DNA of 64,000 nt. Origin: Cordia subcordata (lineage: Eukaryota; Streptophyta; Magnoliopsida; Boraginales; Cordiaceae). The notes under the pieces were generated by a model. That model saw only the letters and a list, made by a program, of their open reading frames with translations, ran no database searches and was not told where the DNA came from. Shown here piece after piece: positions 29,571 through 41,185 of this stretch (the stretch's first letter is position 1; each line of letters starts with the position of its first letter). Location of the stretch: assembly GCA_028554755.1 (NCBI GenBank), contig JAPTOF010000001.1, positions 8,414,501 through 8,478,500 on the forward strand. The letters run 5' to 3'. Both the position numbers and the translations under genes were made by a program.

Positions 29571-30887
29571 AATGAGTTAAATAATTATTTTTTTAAATTT
29601 ATATATCAAGATGACAATTTTGAAAATTAATAAGCAAAATAACCAACTTCTTAGCATCTTGAAGACATTAAGTTGAGCTTAACTATGTTGACATGGCATT
29701 GATTTGTATAGTACATTATTTTACATAGACTTGTGTCTTTAAGACATAAAATTCATCTTAGTACATTTAATACATAAAGTTATGCATTTTTTTTTTGTCC
29801 TTTTAAATACTTTTTATTTTAATTTCTTTTCTTTCTAATACTTTTTTTAAATTTTATTTTTTTTGTCCTTTCTAAATAGGTTTATTTCAATTTTTTAAAA
29901 TGACAAAAAGAATTTAAACAAAAAACTAAAAGGGAAATAACAATTGAAATTATTTTTTTAAATGATAGAAAATTAAAATATAAAAGTATTGGAAAGAAAA
30001 AAGTTGAAACAAAAAATATGAGTTGATTCCAAATTTAAAAATAGAACAAAGTTAAAAGAACAAAAATAGTGAAAATATCCAAGTCCAGAGTAAAATGATT
30101 GGAGCAAATAATAAAAAGAAAAAAAAAAAATTAGTTTTGCTAGACTAAACAAAAATTTAAAGCTAAATAAAGCTACTAACTCAAAATAATAACAAAAAAC
30201 CATATTTCTCAAAATACGATTTGGCACCAAATTTATAAACAAAATAAAATTAGAACAAAAAAATAGAAATGGCAAAAAAATTGAAATAAAAAATATTGTA
30301 AAGAATAAAATAATTGAAACCAAATATAAAAAGAAAAAAAGATATTATAGTATTGAAGCAAAAATATAAAAAATAGAAAAAGCAAGTTAGAAGTTAAATT
30401 AGTGTGTTAGGGAAAAAAAGAAAAAAAAATCACTATCTTGATATGGGACAAAAAGAAAAAAAAAATACAATTATGTGTGAGCTTGAATAATAACAAAAAA
30501 TATATTTTTCTTAAAATATGACATAACACTAAATTATAAACTTTTGATTATTTCAATGTTAAATTTTATAAATTTTAAAATTTTAAACGTTTTTGTTTTT
30601 AATTTTTCAATTTTTATTTTAATTATTATAATTTCTTAATTTTTAATTTTATTTTTATTCATAAATTTTATTTTAAAATTTTTAATTAAAATTATTATTA
30701 AAATTACAACATTAATCAAGAAAAACAAATGATAATTTATATTTTGAAAACACTAAATTAAACTTTGTTCTTTGGAGATACAAAAGTTAAAAAAGTTTAT
30801 GTACACAAGTTGCCACATGTGTTATATCATCATTGCCTATTTAAACTACTTAAGTTGATCATTTGGCTTATTTGTTTGAGAAATTAG

Positions 30888-31106
30888 GGACTGTTTGGAT
30901 TGGTTTTTTTTTAATATTTATTTTTAAAAAAAAATTACATTAAATTTGTAATAATTATTTAATTTTGATTAAAAAAAATTAAAACTCTAAAAAAAGTTTA
31001 AATACAAATTTTTTTAAGAGTCAAAATTTTCAACTTTTTTAAAAAAATTATTTTTTAAAAATTATTAAAAAATACTTAAAAAAAAAAACCAATTCAAACA
31101 AGCGCC
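30888..31106. mobile_element. MITE with imperfect inverted ends (GG..CTGTTTGGATTGG)
   Basis: The left end GGACTGTTTGGATTGG pairs with the inverted right end GGCGCTTGTTTGAATTGG. TAG flanks both sides (30885-30887 and 31107-31109). The body is A/T palindromic. It belongs to the same family as 39870-40095 and 51970-52192. A 30-bp direct repeat surrounds it (see findings). Confidence 0.65.
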
Positions 31107-31253
31107 TAGTCATTTATCATTTGGCTTATTTGTTTGAGAAATTAGTCATTTTAAAATAAACTTTTATAAAATGTGGTTATTTTGGTCGTTGTGTCGTATT
31201 TACACGGTAGTAAGCTGTAGAGACTACCAGAGGGAAAAAGAGTAGAGGCAAAA

Positions 31254-34200
31254 ATGGCGGACGATAGAATACTAGAGAGAGAAAGGTACCAAATCGAACA
31301 AATACGTCAGCTCGAAGCCGAGGAATTGCAGGTCGAGGAGGTCGATGACGAATCCTCCGACGGAGATGACGTCACCACGTAATTATAATTTTGATACACA
31401 TAATTATGACATCATTTTTGCAGAACATTATCCACACTCTCGTTCTCTTACCCATTCGTTCAATTTGTTCGAATATGAATGCGAATTTCATTCTCTATCT
31501 CGATTTTGGGGTTTTTCTTGTCAGTTTATTGATTGTTCATATGAGAACGAGTAATTAATGTTTTATTAATTGTTAGTGAGAAATTAGATAGTTATAAGTT
31601 GTAATACTGATTTTGCATTAGAATTGCAATTAGGAGAATTGTTTAACCCAAATAAGTTATTTTGGTGAATTACAAGTCTTCTTTTCTGTAAAATACTGCA
31701 AGTGAAAGGCATGTAGAAGCAGTGGAGAAGTTAGAAGCTTCTTGTTCTACGCGGATGAACTTTTTGCACTTGAAATTTACAATTGAATGAATAACGCTTG
31801 GAACTGTTTAAGAGTGTTTGTGGCAATTGCTGCGTGCAAATGGTGCTAATAGAGGAAATGTATCGAAACATGGATGAGTGGTGTTGTTAGGTTGATATAG
31901 TTAGATTGATATTGCCGATGCCATCTAGTCGGGTATGTCTTAGTTTAGTTTGGGTTGTTTTGTTAAAATTGCTTTGTCAGAGTACAAGTGCAGTCTAGGA
32001 CTTTGATGGAATTTTTTACCTTTTTTCTTTTTTGGATTTTGTGTAATTAGCTACTCACTCTCACATAGCATTGGTAATTGGAGATATAAGGCATACCATC
32101 TTCTTGTTTTTAACTGATCCTGCTTGGTCTTTTAAAAATATTGATAACGGGTGAATGTAGACTCACATCAACTATTAAATGAGATATACAAGCTTATTCA
32201 ATTTGGCACGATTTTCCTACAAGAACATAAAACTGAAACTCAGTAGAGTTATCTGGCAGAATAAAGGAAAAAAGGATATATGGTCCAACTTAGCTGAATT
32301 GGTGGTACTATACTTAGCTGAATTGGTGGTACTATACCAGCATAGGTGTGGTGCTTAAGGCTAAATTATGTATCAGAAAATTATTGAAAATTGACACTTG
32401 TAGCTTTTTGTGCACTTGGTAGGTGCATGAATTTGTTTACCATTTTGAGATAAGATTATTTCGATTATCTTTTTTGATTTTGATCATTGCCGGTTCTCTA
32501 TGCCTTTGCTTGGTTATTGGGGGAACAGACGTCTCAATGGTGGAGGAGCTTCTATATCTAGCGAGTTCACCTACGACACTTCCTTGGCTGCCTTACATTC
32601 GTATCTTGGTGGTATGGATATCATATTCTGTCCTCTTCTTCTTGTTCTGATTACGCTTTTATCTTAATATGTTAAAGGTCTGATAGTTTTTCTCATCTGT
32701 CAGATGTTGATGATACACATAATAGGCTGGCTTTCTTGGATGGTGGTGCAGTATTAAATATTCCCATGGTCTACCTTGAAGGTACTTATTTGTACTGTAT
32801 TTTGATATGTGTGAAATTCCGGTTTAATCGCTATGCTGTATGCATATTATCATGTCTGTAGGAGTAAACAGTCAGTCTTATTAAGGTGTCTGAAGAACAA
32901 TGGGAGGGTCATCCCTGGGTTCCAACTACTTCTACTTAAGTATTATAAATGCTCTGTTTAAATGGGTGCATGATGTTCTGCAGCTGAAGACCTCTTCATT
33001 CCATGGAAAAAGTCGTTTTTGTACCTATTCTAGGTTGTTCTATTGATATTTGTATTATTCTCCAAGTAAATCATGCTAAAGTTGATTCTCCCCCCCAACC
33101 AACAAAATATGTGCGCATGCGCATGTGTGTGTACGTGGAGGATATCTATCCATATGCACACCTATCTGTGTTTTGTGTGTGTTTGTGAATGTACAGAAAT
33201 ACTTGTACCCATTAAATGATTGATATTTGTTTCTGCTAAAAATTGCAGCATAAATTGCATTTCTGTTAGCAGAATGACTAATCTTTTATTATTTAACGTC
33301 TCTGGCAATTAACATTTGGGTGAACTGTTACGTGTAGCAAACCCCTGAACTTTCAAAATACACGCAGTTATATACGGTAAATTGATGACCATGTGCACAT
33401 TTCATGCTCTGTAACGTCTGTTTCCCGTAAAGAGTTCATGTGGTAGAAGATGACTCAGTTTTTGTGGTCGAGACTCAAGAGAGCAAAATACGAATGCTTA
33501 TTTTTCATCTGAAATTAATACCTCATCTGATTTATCTTGTCAGGAGTTGTTCTGTTTCCGGAGGCTACTCTTCCTCTTAGAGTTGTTCAACCACATTTCC
33601 TTGCTGTCATAGAAAAAGCATTGAGACAAGTTGATGCTCCTTATACTCTAGGGGTGGTATGTGAATTCCCTTTGGTTTTACGTTTCCTTCCCTATACCTA
33701 TGTTTTGTTTTGTTTTTGTTGTACTTTTAGCTTGAAGTTGTTTTGATGTTAGGTTTTGTGTTTTAGGTCCGTGTCTACAGTGATCGTAACAGTGGGAGGT
33801 TAAAGTTTGCAAGTACTGGAACAACTGCTGAGGTATATGATCGGGACCATTTGCCCAGTTTAAGATGAAATTTGTGTGTATATACGCACACATGTATGTG
33901 AATTCATGATGCCTTATTTTAATTAGTTGATTTTATATCCATATAGGCTCAATCTTGTTCTTTATCGAGGAAAGTTCAAGGCTTAGTATTTTTATATTCA
34001 CTTGGATTATTCTGTTCTCAGTTTAAATTTAATTGATTTTACATGGAACCATTTTATTCTCTTCTGATTGAGCTATTATAGGGCAGAATCTAACTAAATT
34101 GCACTGGTTCAGTTTCTTTGGTTTGTTATTGTTTCAATACATGGAAACAGGATTTGACTTTGTGGAACCCACCTTCCTGATGTTAAATTGTTAACATCAA

Positions 34201-37200
34201 AATACAAACACTATGTCTTTTCATCTTTTTTAAATTAATAATAATGCGTTCCAATGTCTGAGTTAGACACTTTGTGGAATATTATAAATATTCTTTTTCT
34301 ATTTGAGGAAGTTTGTGGAATATTATGATCATTGTGTGTTAGAATAGCTGGGAATGGTATTTATATTTTTCTAAACCCGAGTGGATATGTTGATATGAAT
34401 CCTGGAGCTGTCTTTGTCCAAATTTGTATTCTCAAGCTTAGGGTAAAGCATCGGACTCTTCATGCAAAGATCTTGAAGATATACACTTCTGTGCTAGGAA
34501 AATTCCAACATACAGCTTTTCGTTTTTTTTTTCCTTTGTGGGGGGGGGGGGGTGTGGAGCACTATTATTAGGGTTATGCATGAGACAGTAAGTGCAGTGC
34601 TTTTATCTTTTTTATATGAAGTGAGTCGGTCCCTCAACATTATTCTGGAGAACAGGTTAATCACTCTCGGTCCAGGGCTTTAAGTATATTACTTGGTAAA
34701 TTAAAATTTAATTGTAAAGAAAAGCTTTTTCCGCTCTTGGTAGTGGGGATGCTGGTCTTATTTATTATCTTGATGGGTGTGTCTAGTTTGTTTGATAGTC
34801 TCTGAAACATAATAAAGATATATTTACTGGGTAATCTTCTTTGAGCATTCTGTTACATGTATGCATCTAGTGAAATTCTTTTGGTGGGTTTGGGGACTTG
34901 AAGAGTTATGAACATCAGCTTAGAGTTGCTTTCCTTAGCTACTCTCATTTAATTTCAGTATATAAAAATACGCCTATGATTGTTGCCTTAGGCTACCGCC
35001 TACCAGTGGTGTCAATCTGAGCTCCAGATATCTATATGCATATGTGATGTAATATGCTTTATCTGCCTGGGCTTAATATCTTGCCAACTTGCTACCAGAT
35101 TCGGCAATACCGGCGCCTGGAAGATGGCTCAGTAAATGTTGTTACACGGGGCCAACAGCGATTTCGACTAAGGCAAAGGGGGATTGATGTGGATGGAGCA
35201 GTATGTATATTTGGTTTAAGGAAATGAAGAAGCTGATGCTAAATTGCTAATTTTTTTTTATTATTCTATAATTGCTAAAGTAATTTGCTAATTCTTCTCA
35301 ATAGCCATGGGGAGAGATTCAAATTATTCAAGAAGATTTACCACTGAGGACACCTCGGGAGGCTGTTGGTAGACTAACATTGCTAAAGAACTTGCGATCT
35401 CTTACCCCCAAAGGTAGACCATCCTTAAATGGTTCTGATGTCAACCAGCGTGCCTATGGCGATAGAGATGATTCAGATGCAATGTCAGAGGAAAGTTTTG
35501 AGAATGAACTGTCACCAACAGAAAGGAAATTGCACCATTCTGCACTTGTTTCCAGTTATTGTGATGATATGATGGGCGACTCAACGAGTAGTGATGAGGA
35601 GAAGTTCGAGCGAGTGTCAGATTCCCGACTTGGTAGATCTTGTTTGGATAGTTACATGGGGGAATCTCCTATGCGACATGGCAAACGCAGTGGAGGTACT
35701 AACTCTAATATTGGGAATAGAGGTACTTCAGAGTTGAGGTCTTTCAGAAGGCTAGGTCGGGAAAGATGTTCTGTAAGCCAATTACGTGAAGTGCCAAGAG
35801 CCTTCTGGCCTAATTGGGTTTATCGTATGTACGATTCGTATTATCTTGCTCAAAGAGCTGCAGGTATGATGCCTTTCTTTCTTCCTTCCCTAGTTGATCT
35901 TTTACTTGAACTTTTGTTTTGTGTGAATTTCTTGAAAAACTAAAATAATAGATGTTTACCTTTACTAGTTGATTTATATCTCATATTTCACCTAGGCAAG
36001 GGCAGGTAATTAAGTAAAGTTGGAGAAGTTGATCATATTGATTAGGAAAATTGAGTTTGAAACCTATTCATTACTCTGTTTATGTCATGAAATATTGGCA
36101 TATGCCCCTGTTTGGACTTTGACTTAGATATCCAACCAAATGTCATACGCCTCCATGCAAGGTTTCATCTTTCATGTTAAAAATTTAAATTATTTGGTAT
36201 TTTGAGCATCTTGTACGATCTTAATTTTTACGACCTTCAGTCCTCACTGTATATTTGTCTATTTCCTTCCATATTCTCCTTGCGGCTTTTTCTTTCTTTT
36301 ATCCCCTGTTACTCATCCTTCATTGTTATCTCCTTTCTCATCGAGCAGAAATACATTTTTACCCTTTTATGTTTCTATTGTTAAGAAATTCAAGTGGTAG
36401 GCTACTATGGCCAAATGTACTGTCTGCTTATTTATGAAACTTGATTTGCTTTGTCCCAAAAAATTATATTACTGCATTATTTGTGGACCTAGGAGATTTT
36501 CTTGTTGTAAGGATGCAGAGATCTCTGCAAAATTTTTGCTTTTGTGTATACACACTTATGCATTACTTTTGAACTTGAATTTTCAGTATCACTAGTAGAA
36601 TCCAGTCTGCTGTTCCCACTCTTGGATCCAGTATAGAGTTTTATCTTTTAGGGAATCAAATTGTCCAAAAACGCTAGAGGCTTTTGGTGAATAACTTTTC
36701 AAGTGTAACAATTGCAGATAGGTGGAAGCAAATTGTTCGGGCACCAAGCATGGATGGGTTTGTGATGAAACCGGGTCTTCTTTCTTTTCACATTGCCAGC
36801 AAACTTCCTGTTTCTGAGTCGATAAGACAGGAGCTTTTGGAGATTGATGGAATTTCCTATAGATTGCGGCGGGAAATCGAATTACTTGAGAGTTTTGACC
36901 AAATCCGGTGTAGAACCTGCGAGGTAATCTTAGGTGCTAAAGGTTTCCTCTACTGGGTATGCATACTTGCAGTCCCAAAGCACTACAAATTATGGGTAGT
37001 TTCAAATAAAATGTTGCTTACACCCATCTGCAATACATGTCTTTCAAATATTTTACCTTTGATGTTCCCATGCAAGGGGCGCAACTATATATTTATGATT
37101 TCTCTTCTGTTTCCTGTAGGCTTTAATTGGAAGGCGGAGTGATATGCTAGTGATGTCCAGCGAAGGTCCTCTTGGTGCTTATGCAAATCCGCATGGCTAC

Positions 37201-38036
37201 GTGCATGAGGTGATGACTCTACATATAGCAAATGGTTTGGCAGTTATTGGAAGGCCAGTGAAGGAGTACAGCTGGTTTCCTGGGTGAGGTTCTTACACTT
37301 TGTTACCTTTCTAAACTTGCAGTAAATATTATGCTGAAGTTGTAGGATTTGTTCGAGAGTTCATGAAATTATTTTGCTGAAAGCAGCAAAGTGCTAAAGT
37401 TCCTAATGACAATTGTTCTGGAAATACATATGTTTCAAATCATTCCTTGACTTAGGCATCATTAGGAACTTTAGTATACTTTTCTAACAGGTAACGGCTT
37501 TGGAACTGATTGATGATTATAAATGCTAAGTTATGTTGTGTTGAACACAATTCACATCCGAGTCTCTGGGATAGTACCTACTCCTTTGACGGAGAGTAGG
37601 AAAAAGAAAGGAAAGAGAAAGGGGCTGCTGGTCCCAAATTAGTCTTTGAGGTGTCAAGAAGATTTGGTACTTACAGGAAACTAAATTTTAAGTGAAATTG
37701 GATCCTCTCTATGTTGCTTGAAATTCTGATTGTATCTTTGTAAAGATCCTTGGGAATTCTGGTGATATCTTTCTGAACTGAATCGATGATATTTCAGCAA
37801 TTTGGTCACCAATGACATTTTGTTTTGTATTATGTTGTTTTTGATAACCCAGTCATCCTTAAGGTGTGAGTTTATGCTGATGGAAGCAGTTATATTGCAG
37901 GTATGCATGGTCAATTGCTGAATGTGCCACTTGTGAATCCCAAATGGGATGGCTTTTCACGGCCACAAAGAAAGCACTGAAGCCAAGATCATTTTGGGGT
38001 ATTAGGAGCTCCCAAGTTGCTGACGATGCACGCTGA
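31254..38036 (+). CDS. CRBN: Plant cereblon homologue (LON substrate-binding plus CULT domain), 10 exons, 543 aa
   Basis: Candidate substrate receptor of a CUL4-DDB1 ubiquitin ligase (role known for animal CRBN; inferred here). Exons: 31254-31378, 32529-32611, 32704-32781, 33544-33656, 33767-33832, 35099-35200, 35305-35863, 36718-36923, 37120-37283, 37901-38036. The joined frame is open for 1632 nt. The N-terminus is acidic and charged (MADDRILERERYQIEQ). The LON domain follows, with LEGVVLFPEATLPLRV from about residue 94. Exon 7 adds a long Ser/Asp/Glu-rich linker. The C-terminal CULT domain carries zinc cysteines C440/C443 (RCRTCE) and C507/C510 (ECATCE). Pocket tryptophans are W496, W502 and W516, with the same 6 and 14 spacing as human W380/W386/W400. 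Length matches the plant family (about 545 aa). The initiator is the only in-frame ATG near the 5' end. Confidence 0.95.
32289..32336. repeat. 24-bp tandem duplication in cereblon intron 1
   Basis: Two perfect adjacent copies of a 24-bp unit (CTTAGCTGAATTGG then TGGTACTATA) at 32289-32312 and 32313-32336. Confidence 0.9.
34540..34552. repeat. Poly-G run after a poly-T tract, cereblon intron 5
   Basis: About 13 G residues follow a T-tract and TTCCTTTGT. Non-coding. Confidence 0.9.
37394..37474. repeat. 16-bp perfect inverted repeat (hairpin) in cereblon intron 9
   Basis: CTAAAGTTCCTAATGA (37394-37409) is repeated in inverted form at 37459-37474, about 49 nt apart. Transcribed as part of the intron, it could fold into a stem-loop. 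No function is implied by the sequence alone. Confidence 0.7.
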
Positions 38037-38216
38037 AAGCGCATATCTTGATCTTTAACGCTATTTGCTATATATTATGCATAGCTGTGTGCCTGTGTAT
38101 ACCAGTTTTGTAAGTCATACTTTTAGCACACGGTAGCTTCTGACGTCTTCTGCATTATATAGGGGCTTCTCTGCTAATATCACTGCAATCTGGTCTCACT
38201 TACTGGACTATGAGTT

Positions 38217-39472
38217 TGTGGGTGCAAATATCTTAAGAGGGGGGGGGGTGAATTAAGATATTAATACTAATTTTCGATTTTGAAATTTACAGAAAATTTA
38301 CAACTTCTAACAAACAATATATCAAACACAAGATAAACAAGGTAAGAAGAATAAAAATAGAAATTTAAGGAGAAGAGAAACAAACGATTTTAAGGTGGTT
38401 CGGTCAAGCTTACGTCTACCGTCCAAGGAATCTCCCTTAAGGACTTCAAATATCTCTATTAAGATGCTTCTTCAAAATTTAGTGAAGCACAAACCAAGTT
38501 CTTTACAACCTTTTTGAAGTCTAACTTTAAAGAACCCAAGAGATTTACTTTATAGGATTTTTTCACACTTTTCAAGCTTAAATGAATATATCTCACAAAG
38601 ATTAAAGCTCTCAAAGTGTGTATGTACTCAAGAATGAGAAAAGATTGAATCTGAGATTTTCTTCTAGAAGAAAAATAATAAACTCTTGAAAGCTCAAATA
38701 TATTGCAAGAATGGCTTAAAGATGGATTTGAATGATGATAAACACTTTAACACACTTCAAAATTGATGATTAGAAGGTGTATTGAATGAGTGTTTAAAGA
38801 GATTTGGGGGATAGGGATATGGTAGGTGAAGAAGGGTTAAGATTTTCGGCCAGAACGGTAATAAACGGCTAGTGCATTTATTGCAGATCCCGTTCAGCCG
38901 GTCGACCGGCTAGGGGGTCCGGCTTTTCCCTTCACCTCTCTGTTTAGGCCGGACGACCACCCAGGCCAGTCGGTCTACCGGCTGGGGGGTCCGGGCACTC
39001 CAGAATGTGAAGTAAAGCCAGATTTTTGCAGAAAAACAATTTAAGTGCATTTTCACAACTCCAAGTCATTTTGAATAAATATGTAAACACATGTTGTGAA
39101 TTGAAACACCCCAAAAACTCATTTTATCTCAATGTGTGCATTCAAATACATTTGTGCATAGGTTATTTTCAAATGTGCAAGACTTGAAAATTTTTGCTAT
39201 GACAAATAAAAAGATTTTGAGTCAAGTCCACACAATATATAGGCATTTCACAAAAAGAGCAAGGAGAAAAACAAATCCGGTACCCCTTATGGCTTCTCTT
39301 CTTCTCCTTATGTCTTCTCATCTTTTCTCCCTTCAAGTAATGCTTTTTGCACATCTTCATATCTATCAAAGTTTCATATTGATGTCATCTCATTTTCACA
39401 TGAAGCTATTTAGTCAAATAATGCATATATAAATTTTTATCATCAAAATCAATAATAAATATTTAGCTAACA
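38217..39472. mobile_element. Solo LTR, 1256 bp, with 5-bp target duplication
   Basis: Ends are TGTGGGTGCAAATAT and ATATTTAGCTAACA (TG...CA, partly inverted to each other). GAGTT flanks it directly on both sides (38212-38216 and 39473-39477). These are the marks of an LTR-retrotransposon insertion reduced to one LTR by recombination. The body has a G-run at 38239-38248 and AAGGTGGTTCGGTCAAGC near 38391. A GC-rich island with duplicated CCGGCT.GGGGGGTCCGG motifs lies at about 38890-38995. No coding sequence. It sits 180 bp past the cereblon stop codon, probably within or just behind its 3' UTR. Confidence 0.8.
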
Positions 39473-39734
39473 GAGTTGGTTGTAACAGCTTCGTTGATAA
39501 GCTAATGGTAGTTTCTCCTAGTCTCGGTATGTGTAGCTAACTGTTTCTGGCCTTCATCTCCATGCAGGTTAGAGGTCTAGGGAGCATGAATTTAGATCCT
39601 TGTCCAAAATTAAATGTAACAGAGTTTGATGTTTCGAAGGACAACCTTTTGTCAAGTTTGAGCTCATCGGTGCTAGTTGGGCAGATAAACACCATCTTAT
39701 ACACTGGTACAAACTAGGACCAATGGGATTCAGA

Positions 39735-40422
39735 GGGTGTTTGGTTTTGGGTTTTTTTTTTCTCCCCCCTTTGATCAAATCTGTTTAAAATCTAATTTAA
39801 ATTAATAAAAAAAGTGATTTTTTAAAGTGGTTTTACGTTAAAAATAAAAACTTCTCACTTTTGGTTTTTGGGCTTGTTTGGATTGGCATTTTTTTCAGGA
39901 AAAAGCACTTTTTTTCTTGAAAAAGTTATATTAAATTTGCAATAACTATTTGATTTGACTTCCAAAAAAGTTGAAACGCTGAAAAAAGTTCAAATACAGC
40001 TTTTTTAGAAGTTAGAATTTTCAGCTTCTCAAAAAAGCTGTTTTTCAAAAGCTGTTAAAAGAACGCTTTTGAAAAAAGCCAATCCAAACGAGCCCTTTGT
40101 TTTTTTATGGCTTTAAGTATTTTTTTTAAAAAAACAAGTTTGACCAAATTATTTGTTATATTATTCTTACTTTTTTATTTTTATTATTAAAATATCTTGA
40201 TTCTTTTATTTTATATTTACCTTTTAAATTTTATTTTTCATGTTTTTAATAGTTATTTTAACAATATAAGTTACTTTTTAACCTATTTCAACCAAACATG
40301 TAAATATTTATTTTATAATGTAATTTTTATTCAAACGAGTAATTACTTAAAGTCAAAAAAAAAAAAAGCACTTCAAGCCAAAAATACTTTAAGAAGTTTT
40401 TTATAAGCCAATCTAGACGCCC
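39735..40422. mobile_element. Outer MITE-like element carrying a nested MITE
   Basis: The left end GGGTGTTTGGTTTTGGG pairs with the inverted right end GGGCGTCTAGATTGGCTT. The interior is interrupted by a complete second MITE at 39870-40095. Without the nested piece the outer element is about 460 bp. Non-coding. Confidence 0.5.
39870..40095. mobile_element. MITE, 226 bp, near-perfect 18-bp inverted ends
   Basis: The left end GGGCTTGTTTGGATTGGC and inverted right end GGGCTCGTTTGGATTGGC differ at one base. TTT lies on both sides, possibly a 3-bp target duplication but uninformative in a T-rich context. The body has alternating AAAAAGCTTTTT-type half palindromes, so the whole element can fold back. 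PIF/Harbinger (Tourist-like) is the likely class, an inference from the end sequence. Confidence 0.75.
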
Positions 40423-40980
40423 TTTGAGAATGTGTTTGGAATGATGTTTATCTTGTTGAAACAAAGAGATATTTTATAAGATTTAAGATGTTTTATTACA
40501 TGTATCTTACAAAAATTTAAAATAAATTATGTTTTTTATTTTATAAGATATAAGTAATTCATCTCATCTTATTTTTTATAATCATAGGGATAAAATTTCT
40601 TATCACAAGTATATTATGATACTCAAACTATACTTTGCTATATAGAAAAAAATCTTATAATAAGCCTTTAACAATAAAGCATAGATTTGCTTTTGCTTTA
40701 AGCACAAAGAGGTTTACAAGGGGTTGGTCATTCCAAATGGTCGCCATTTGCATTTTAAGTCTTTTTTGGATATTTTTCGTGTCCAACCCTTTTAAGCAAA
40801 ATCATCATGAAAGAATACAAATTTAATGCTTGAGGTTTTAGCTCTCTTGTAATAAGTAATTTGTTCAACTTTTAAAAAAAGTTGAAATTTAAAAAATAAT
40901 TTTTTTTTAAGGTAGAAAGTTTTGGCTTTTAAAAAAAATATTTTATAAAAATTCAATTGAAACGAGCCCTATGAGAGAAA

Positions 40981-41185
40981 GGGCTCGTTTTGAAAAGATT
41001 TATGAAAAAAAAAAAGCATTTTGAAAAAGTAATTCCTTTTGAGAAATTTAAATGTTTGCCTTTTGAGAAAAGTGTAATTGAGCTTTTTCTTTAATTATTA
41101 TGATTCTTTTTCTCCTAAAAGTTAGACCATATATTTATTTATCCTTTTTCTTGAAAAAAAAAAGATGCAAATTTAAACGGACTCG
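40981..41185. mobile_element. Related MITE, diverged
   Basis: The left end GGGCTCGTTTTGAAAAG pairs with the inverted right end CGAGTCCGTTTAAATTTGC. Just upstream (ending 40970) is an oppositely facing end AACGAGCCCT from another diverged element whose other boundary is unclear (perhaps near 40432). Confidence 0.45.

Larger units (their letters stand above)
29096..31253. other. Divergent intergenic spacer between OVA4 and the cereblon gene
   Basis: About 2.16 kb of very AT-rich DNA separates two start codons pointing away from each other, so it must hold both promoters and leaders. It contains a (TAA/AAAT)n patch near 29267-29297, a partial MITE (29397-29570) and a complete MITE (30888-31106). 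Long stretches of A/T-rich low-complexity sequence lie between 29800 and 30720. The reading frame at 29973-30323 is low-complexity Phe/Leu and not a gene. No clear TATA box could be assigned to either gene. Confidence 0.6.

Noticed and set aside
29973..30323. 116-residue Phe/Leu-rich frame on the minus strand
   Set aside because: Low-complexity translation of A/T-rich repeat DNA, with no domain and no coding bias.
38217..39472. The solo LTR read as a TIR DNA transposon
   Set aside because: The ends are only partly inverted, while TG...CA termini and a 5-bp duplication are the standard LTR signature.
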